Assembly (NCBI GenBank): GCA_030598905.1
Contig: JAUVPA010000038.1
Location: 1-10,093, forward strand
Length of the DNA stretch: 10,093 bases
DNA from: Acidimicrobiia bacterium
Lineage (GTDB): Bacteria > Actinomycetota > Acidimicrobiia > Spongiisociales > UBA5794
Reading direction: 5' to 3'
Below, piece after piece: positions 6,644 to 10,093 of this stretch. Position 1 is the stretch's first letter, and each line of letters starts with the position of its first letter. The notes beneath the pieces were generated by a model. That model had not been told where the DNA came from and did not search any database. It worked only from the letters and a program-made list of their open reading frames with translations. A program made the translations under genes and the position numbers.

Positions 6644-7983
6644 GCGAACGTCAGGTCGCTGCCCTGCTGACGGGCTTGCGCAAGCTAAGCCGTCAGGTAG
6701 GCCTGTACCCCGAAGGCCACCCGCTCACCGAGGAAGCAGTCGTGGTCGCTTTCGGGTCCATCTCAGAATTCCTCGAGCCGGACCAGGAGGCCGCGCTGAC
6801 CGTCCACCAGGATGCGTTCTTCCGCAATCGGGTGGTTGTTCCCCACGCCTCGCTCGAGTTTCGTGGTTTCTTGCGCGACATGCAGCAGCGAGGCGTCGAG
6901 TCGATCACGTTGGCCCGGCCGATCAGCCAGGAGGACCTCTACGATCTCGCTGCCTTCATCGGGGGGACCTCAGACGACCTACCGGCCGATGGCACGATCC
7001 GACTCAACGAGCCGATGGCGATCGATCCCGACCTCGATGTCACCCCGACTACGAAGCTGAGGGCCTCGTATGGGGCGACACTCGACGCCATGCGTTTCGT
7101 CAGCGGCGCAATGGTGACGAGGGGATCATTCGAGCTGAGCACCGTCGTCAACGCCGTCGAAGGCCTGTTCGAACAAAGTGTTGCCCAGCCCGGCGCCGCG
7201 CTCTTGCTCTCCACCGTGAAGAGCCACGACGAGTACACGTTCTTCCACTCGGTCAACGTCGGCATCTTGTCTCTGGCGTTGGGCCGGCTCGTCGGTGTCG
7301 ACAAAGACATTCTGGTACCGGCTGGCGTCGGCGCGGTTCTGCACGACATCGGCAAGGTCGCGGTGTCGCCGGCCGTTCTGAACTATCCGGGCAGGCTCGA
7401 CTCCGAGCAGTGGCGCGAGATCACCATCCACCCCCAAGAGGGTGCACTTTCGATCCTCTCCGCCGGCGGAGTAGGGAGCGAGATCGCGGCGACGGTCGCC
7501 CTCGAGCACCACGCTCGCTACGACGGCACGGGGTATCCGGTCGTCACACGGGACGGCAAGCCCCACATCTACAGCAGGCTGGTTCAGGTGGTCGATACGT
7601 ATGACGCCATCACATCTCGGCGGTCCTACCGGCGAGCAGAGAGCCCCCGACGGGCGCTGCAGGTGTTGATGGGGGGAGCGGGCACGGCCTGGGATCCTCA
7701 GTTGGTGCACGCGTTCATCGGAATGATGGGCATCTACCCGCCGGGCTCAGTGGTCTTGACTGCGACCGGCGAGACCGCCGTGGTCGTGCGGCCATCGGAG
7801 GAAGCCGGAGCGCCGCTGGCGTGTCTTGTCGTCAAAGGGCGCGATGGCGAGTTGATCGACGATCCGGAGCCGATGCGCGTCGAGCTGGATCAGGTCGCCA
7901 AACAAGTCATGGCTTCGGACGCCGGGATCGATCCGGCGGCTCTACTCGAGGCCGTCGGAGAAGCGATGGTTGTGGAGGCCTGA
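6640..7983 (+). CDS. HD-GYP domain phosphodiesterase (probable cyclic-di-GMP hydrolase)
   Basis: The 447-residue product has an N-terminal domain (about 1-110) resembling that of the HEAT-like neighbour, then an HD-GYP domain (about 185-370) with every motif present: H203 in FFHSVNVG, H235/D236 in LLHDIGK-like VLHDIGKVA, H264 in IHPQEG, H290/H291 and GYP 298-300 in EHHARYDGTGYP, and D319 in VVDTYDA. The position four before H203 is Y199, so it probably lacks the extra Glu ligand seen in trinuclear enzymes. A C-terminal beta-rich extension (about 365-415), beginning YPPGSVVLT, often follows HD-GYP domains. The family hydrolyses cyclic-di-GMP, or in some members cGAMP; the actual substrate is not shown by sequence. 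It is soluble. The start overlaps the preceding stop (ATGA), and the stop codon sits in a hairpin. Confidence 0.93.
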   Translation: MSERQVAALLTGLRKLSRQVGLYPEGHPLTEEAVVVAFGSISEFLEPDQEAALTVHQDAFFRNRVVVPHASLEFRGFLRDMQQRGVESITLARPISQEDLYDLAAFIGGTSDDLPADGTIRLNEPMAIDPDLDVTPTTKLRASYGATLDAMRFVSGAMVTRGSFELSTVVNAVEGLFEQSVAQPGAALLLSTVKSHDEYTFFHSVNVGILSLALGRLVGVDKDILVPAGVGAVLHDIGKVAVSPAVLNYPGRLDSEQWREITIHPQEGALSILSAGGVGSEIAATVALEHHARYDGTGYPVVTRDGKPHIYSRLVQVVDTYDAITSRRSYRRAESPRRALQVLMGGAGTAWDPQLVHAFIGMMGIYPPGSVVLTATGETAVVVRPSEEAGAPLACLVVKGRDGELIDDPEPMRVELDQVAKQVMASDAGIDPAALLEAVGEAMVVEA

Positions 7984-7994
7984 AACCTCAGGCC
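7977..7994 (+). terminator. Hairpin at the HD-GYP stop codon
   Basis: GGCCTGA (7977-7983), which includes the TGA stop, and TCAGGCC (7988-7994) form a perfect 7-bp stem with an AACC loop. It ends the putative operon. There is no T-run, so intrinsic termination is uncertain; it may act as an mRNA 3' stabilising structure. Confidence 0.4.
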
Positions 7995-8003
7995 ATGAGC
8001 CAT

Positions 8004-8038
8004 GAGCAGCCTTGGGCCAGCAGCTCGCAACGCTGCTC
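8004..8038 (+). other. Alternative hairpins upstream of secA
   Basis: GCTGCT(C) at 8032-8038 can pair with AGCAGC at 8019-8024 (7-nt loop) or with GAGCAGC at 8004-8010. The two foldings exclude each other. They lie upstream of the putative secA promoter, so they would act only on read-through transcripts from the HD-GYP gene. Short stems; chance is possible. Confidence 0.25.
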
Positions 8039-8058
8039 TACAAAGTAGGCCCTGGCCG

Positions 8059-8064
8059 TAGTAT
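8059..8064 (+). promoter_or_regulatory. Possible secA -10 element, near-leaderless
   Basis: TAGTAT fits TANNNT and ends 10 nt before the secA ATG, which would give a leader of about 0-4 nt. No Shine-Dalgarno sequence precedes secA (the bases before ATG are TCTCTATTCCT), which fits a leaderless mRNA. No convincing -35 hexamer is present. Confidence 0.4.
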
Positions 8065-8074
8065 CTCTATTCCT

Positions 8075-10093
8075 ATGTCACTCTTCAACAGGGTTCTGCG
8101 CGTTGGCGAGGGCAAGCCGCTGAAGGACCTCCAGGGTCTCGTCGACAGAGTCAACGCGCTCGAGCCTGATTTCGAAGCGCTCAACGACGATCAATTGGCC
8201 GCCAAGACGGCGGAGTTCCGCGATCGTGTTGTCAACGGTGCCTCGGTCGATGATCTCGAGGAAGAGGCCTTTGCTGCTGTCAGGGAGGCGGCGAAACGCA
8301 CCCTCGGACAGCGGCACTACGACGTCCAGGTCATTGGGGCCGGTGCCTTGCACCGCGGGATGATCGCCGAGATGCGCACCGGCGAGGGCAAGACCTTGGT
8401 CTCCACCATGCCTTCGTATCTCAACGCACTCTCCGGGGAGGGTGTGCACTTGGTCACGGTGAACGACTATCTCGCCGAGCGCGACGCCGAATGGATGGGG
8501 CGCATCCATCGCTTCCTCGGCCTCGAAGTTGGCCTGATCCAGGCCGAGATGCTCCCACCGGAGCGCCGTCCCGCCTACGCAGCAGACATCACATACGGCA
8601 CCAACAACGAGTTTGGCTTCGACTATCTGCGAGACAACATGTCCATGCGGGCTGAAGACATGGTTCAACGCGGCCACCACTTCGGCATCGTCGATGAGGT
8701 CGACTCGATCCTTGTCGACGAGGCGAGGACGCCGCTCATCATCTCGGGACGCGTCGGCGAGACCGGCAAGTGGTATCGAGAGTTCGCTCGCATCACCCAG
8801 CGGATGCGCCGCGACGATCACTACGAGGTCGACGAGAAGAAGCGCCAGGTCGTGACGACCGAGGTCGGAGTCGAACAGGTGGAGCGCATCCTTGGAGTCG
8901 ACAACATGTACGACTTCGCCAATGTGGACTTCATCCACCATCTGGATGTCGCGCTGAAAGCGAAAGAGTTGTACGAACGCGACGTCGACTACCTCGTCCG
9001 CAACGGCGAGGTGAAGATCGTCGATGAGTTCACCGGCCGCGTGCTCGATGGCCGCCGTTACTCCGAGGGCCTACACCAGGCAATCGAGGCCAAAGAGGGC
9101 GTCTCAGTGAAAGAAGAGAACCAGACCCTCGCAACCATCACCTTGCAGAACTACTTCCGGATGTACGACAAGCTCTCCGGCATGACCGGCACGGCTGTTA
9201 CCGAGGCCGGAGAGTTCATGGAGATCTACGGGCTCCGTGTGGTCGAGATCCCGACCAACGAGCCGATCGCCCGCGCCGACGAAGCCGATGTTGTCTACAT
9301 CGACGAGGACCACAAGTTCGCCGCCCTGTCCGACGACATTGAAGAGCGCAACCGGGTGGGGCAACCCATTCTCGTGGGCACAGTGTCGATCGAGAAGTCG
9401 GAGCGTCTCGCCAACACGTTGAAGAAACGCGGCATTCCGCACGAGGTGCTCAACGCCAAGCAGCACGAGCGTGAAGCCCACATCATCGCTCAGGCAGGCA
9501 AGCTCGGAGCGATCACCGTTGCCACCAACATGGCCGGCCGAGGTGTCGACATCATGCTCGGCGGGAACCCTGAGGCCATGGCAAAGGCTGCCCTGAGGAA
9601 GACCGGTGTCGAACGCAGTGACCCGTCGTACGAGGTGAAGCTCGCCAAAGAGTTCGATCGGTTCGAAGTCGAAACCGAGGCGGAGAAAGAGAAAGTCATC
9701 TCTCTCGGTGGCCTCTACGTTCTCGGCACCGAGCGCCATGAGTCACGTCGCATCGACAATCAGCTCCGCGGTCGGTCCGGTAGACAGGGCGATCCGGGCG
9801 AGAGCCGCTTCTATCTCTCGCTCGAGGACGATCTCATGCGCCGCTTTGCCAATGAGAAGGTCGCGTCGATCATGGAGCGGCTGAAGATCCCACCGGACGT
9901 TCCCATCGAGCACAAGATGGTGTCGAAGGCGATCGAGCGGGCCCAGAACCAGGTCGAAGCGCAGAACTTTGAGATCCGCAAGAACGTCCTCAAGTACGAC
10001 GAGGTGATGAACACCCAGCGCGTAATCGTCTACAAGTGGCGCTCGCAGATCCTCGAGGGTGATCATCCTGAGGCGTTGATCGCCGAGTGGCGC
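8075..10093 (+). CDS. secA: Preprotein translocase ATPase SecA, 3' end outside window
   Basis: The frame is open from ATG 8075 to the right edge, giving 673 residues, about three quarters of a normal SecA. SecA is the cytosolic motor that drives unfolded preproteins through the SecYEG channel. Visible motifs are Walker A RTGEGKT (101-107), Walker B VDEVDS (206-211) followed by the preprotein-binding region, conserved [17 protein letters not shown] (173-189), [21 protein letters not shown], and [19 protein letters not shown] (555-573) with the second nucleotide-binding domain arginines. The wing/scaffold part [17 protein letters not shown] is of actinobacterial SecA1 type. The C-terminal linker and any zinc-binding tail are off the window. 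It is separated from the signalling operon by 91 nt and likely has its own promoter. No frameshift or missing motif seen. Confidence 0.97.
   Translation, partial: MSLFNRVLRVGEGKPLKDLQGLVDRVNALEPDFEALNDDQLAAKTAEFRDRVVNGASVDDLEEEAFAAVREAAKRTLGQRHYDVQVIGAGALHRGMIAEMRTGEGKTLVSTMPSYLNALSGEGVHLVTVNDYLAERDAEWMGRIHRFLGLEVGLIQAEMLPPERRPAYAADITYGTNNEFGFDYLRDNMSMRAEDMVQRGHHFGIVDEVDSILVDEARTPLIISGRVGETGKWYREFARITQRMRRDDHYEVDEKKRQVVTTEVGVEQVERILGVDNMYDFANVDFIHHLDVALKAKELYERDVDYLVRNGEVKIVDEFTGRVLDGRRYSEGLHQAIEAKEGVSVKEENQTLATITLQNYFRMYDKLSGMTGTAVTEAGEFMEIYGLRVVEIPTNEPIARADEADVVYIDEDHKFAALSDDIEERNRVGQPILVGTVSIEKSERLANTLKKRGIPHEVLNAKQHEREAHIIAQAGKLGAITVATNMAGRGVDIMLGGNPEAMAKAALRKTGVERSDPSYEVKLAKEFDRFEVETEAEKEKVISLGGLYVLGTERHESRRIDNQLRGRSGRQGDPGESRFYLSLEDDLMRRFANEKVASIMERLKIPPDVPIEHKMVSKAIERAQNQVEAQNFEIRKNVLKYDEVMNTQRVIVYKWRSQILEGDHPEALIAEWR

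Noticed and set aside
7993..8006. Tandem CCATGAG repeat (two copies)
   Set aside because: Only two 7-bp copies, in a short gap; most likely chance.
7995..8048. 17-codon small frame ([17 protein letters not shown]) before secA, considered as a SecM-like leader peptide
   Set aside because: No Shine-Dalgarno site precedes it, it lies upstream of the putative secA promoter, and the peptide has no arrest motif I recognise.
8078..8941. 287-codon open frame on the minus strand opposite secA
   Set aside because: It lies wholly antisense to unambiguous SecA sequence and has no recognisable motif.
1..10093. Mobile element, CRISPR array, defence island or RNA gene
   Set aside because: No repeat-spacer pattern, transposase or integrase motifs, tRNA cloverleaf or rRNA sequence was found; gene content and codon use look like core chromosome throughout.

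Overview
The window looks like a chromosomal core region of a GC-rich actinobacterium, probably close to class Acidimicrobiia. This placement rests on three things: the order comF family - long-form hpf - secA, which is a common actinobacterial arrangement; the SecA sequence, which reads as actinobacterial SecA1 (for example [13 protein letters not shown] followed by [16 protein letters not shown]); and the GC-rich codon choice. It is an inference from recalled sequences, not from a search. I see no tRNA, rRNA, CRISPR array, transposase, integrase or phage gene.

Left part (1-2806). The 3' end of a helical-repeat (TPR-like) protein gene enters from the left and ends at 736. It converges on a minus-strand gene (2665 to 797) for a divergent FtsH-like membrane AAA+ zinc metalloprotease. 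A long nested inverted repeat (744-796) fills the gap between the two stop codons and is a good candidate for a bidirectional terminator. The protease gene has a strong Shine-Dalgarno site and is divergent from the rightward block, with 141 bp between the starts.

Right part (2807-10093). Six plus-strand genes follow: a ComF-family phosphoribosyltransferase, long-form ribosome hibernation factor HPF, a NarL/LuxR-type response regulator, a large HEAT-repeat-like protein, an HD-GYP phosphodiesterase, and secA, which runs off the right edge. From hpf to the HD-GYP gene the spacing is tight (3 nt, 2 nt and a 4-nt ATGA overlap), so these four are very probably one translationally coupled operon. 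comF is 97 nt upstream of hpf, behind a hairpin. secA is 91 nt downstream of the HD-GYP gene and has no visible Shine-Dalgarno site, but a -10-like TAGTAT lies just upstream.

How it fits together. The unusual point is a three-gene signalling cassette (response regulator, HEAT-like protein, HD-GYP protein) between hpf and secA and coupled to hpf. The HEAT-like and HD-GYP proteins also appear to share an N-terminal domain of about 100 residues, built around a YP motif and a later VE-x-[LI]-x-[LI] strand. They may therefore be a scaffold and enzyme pair that sense or dock the same thing. A reasonable hypothesis is a module tying cyclic-di-GMP turnover and a transcriptional response to ribosome hibernation, but nothing in the sequence proves that function.
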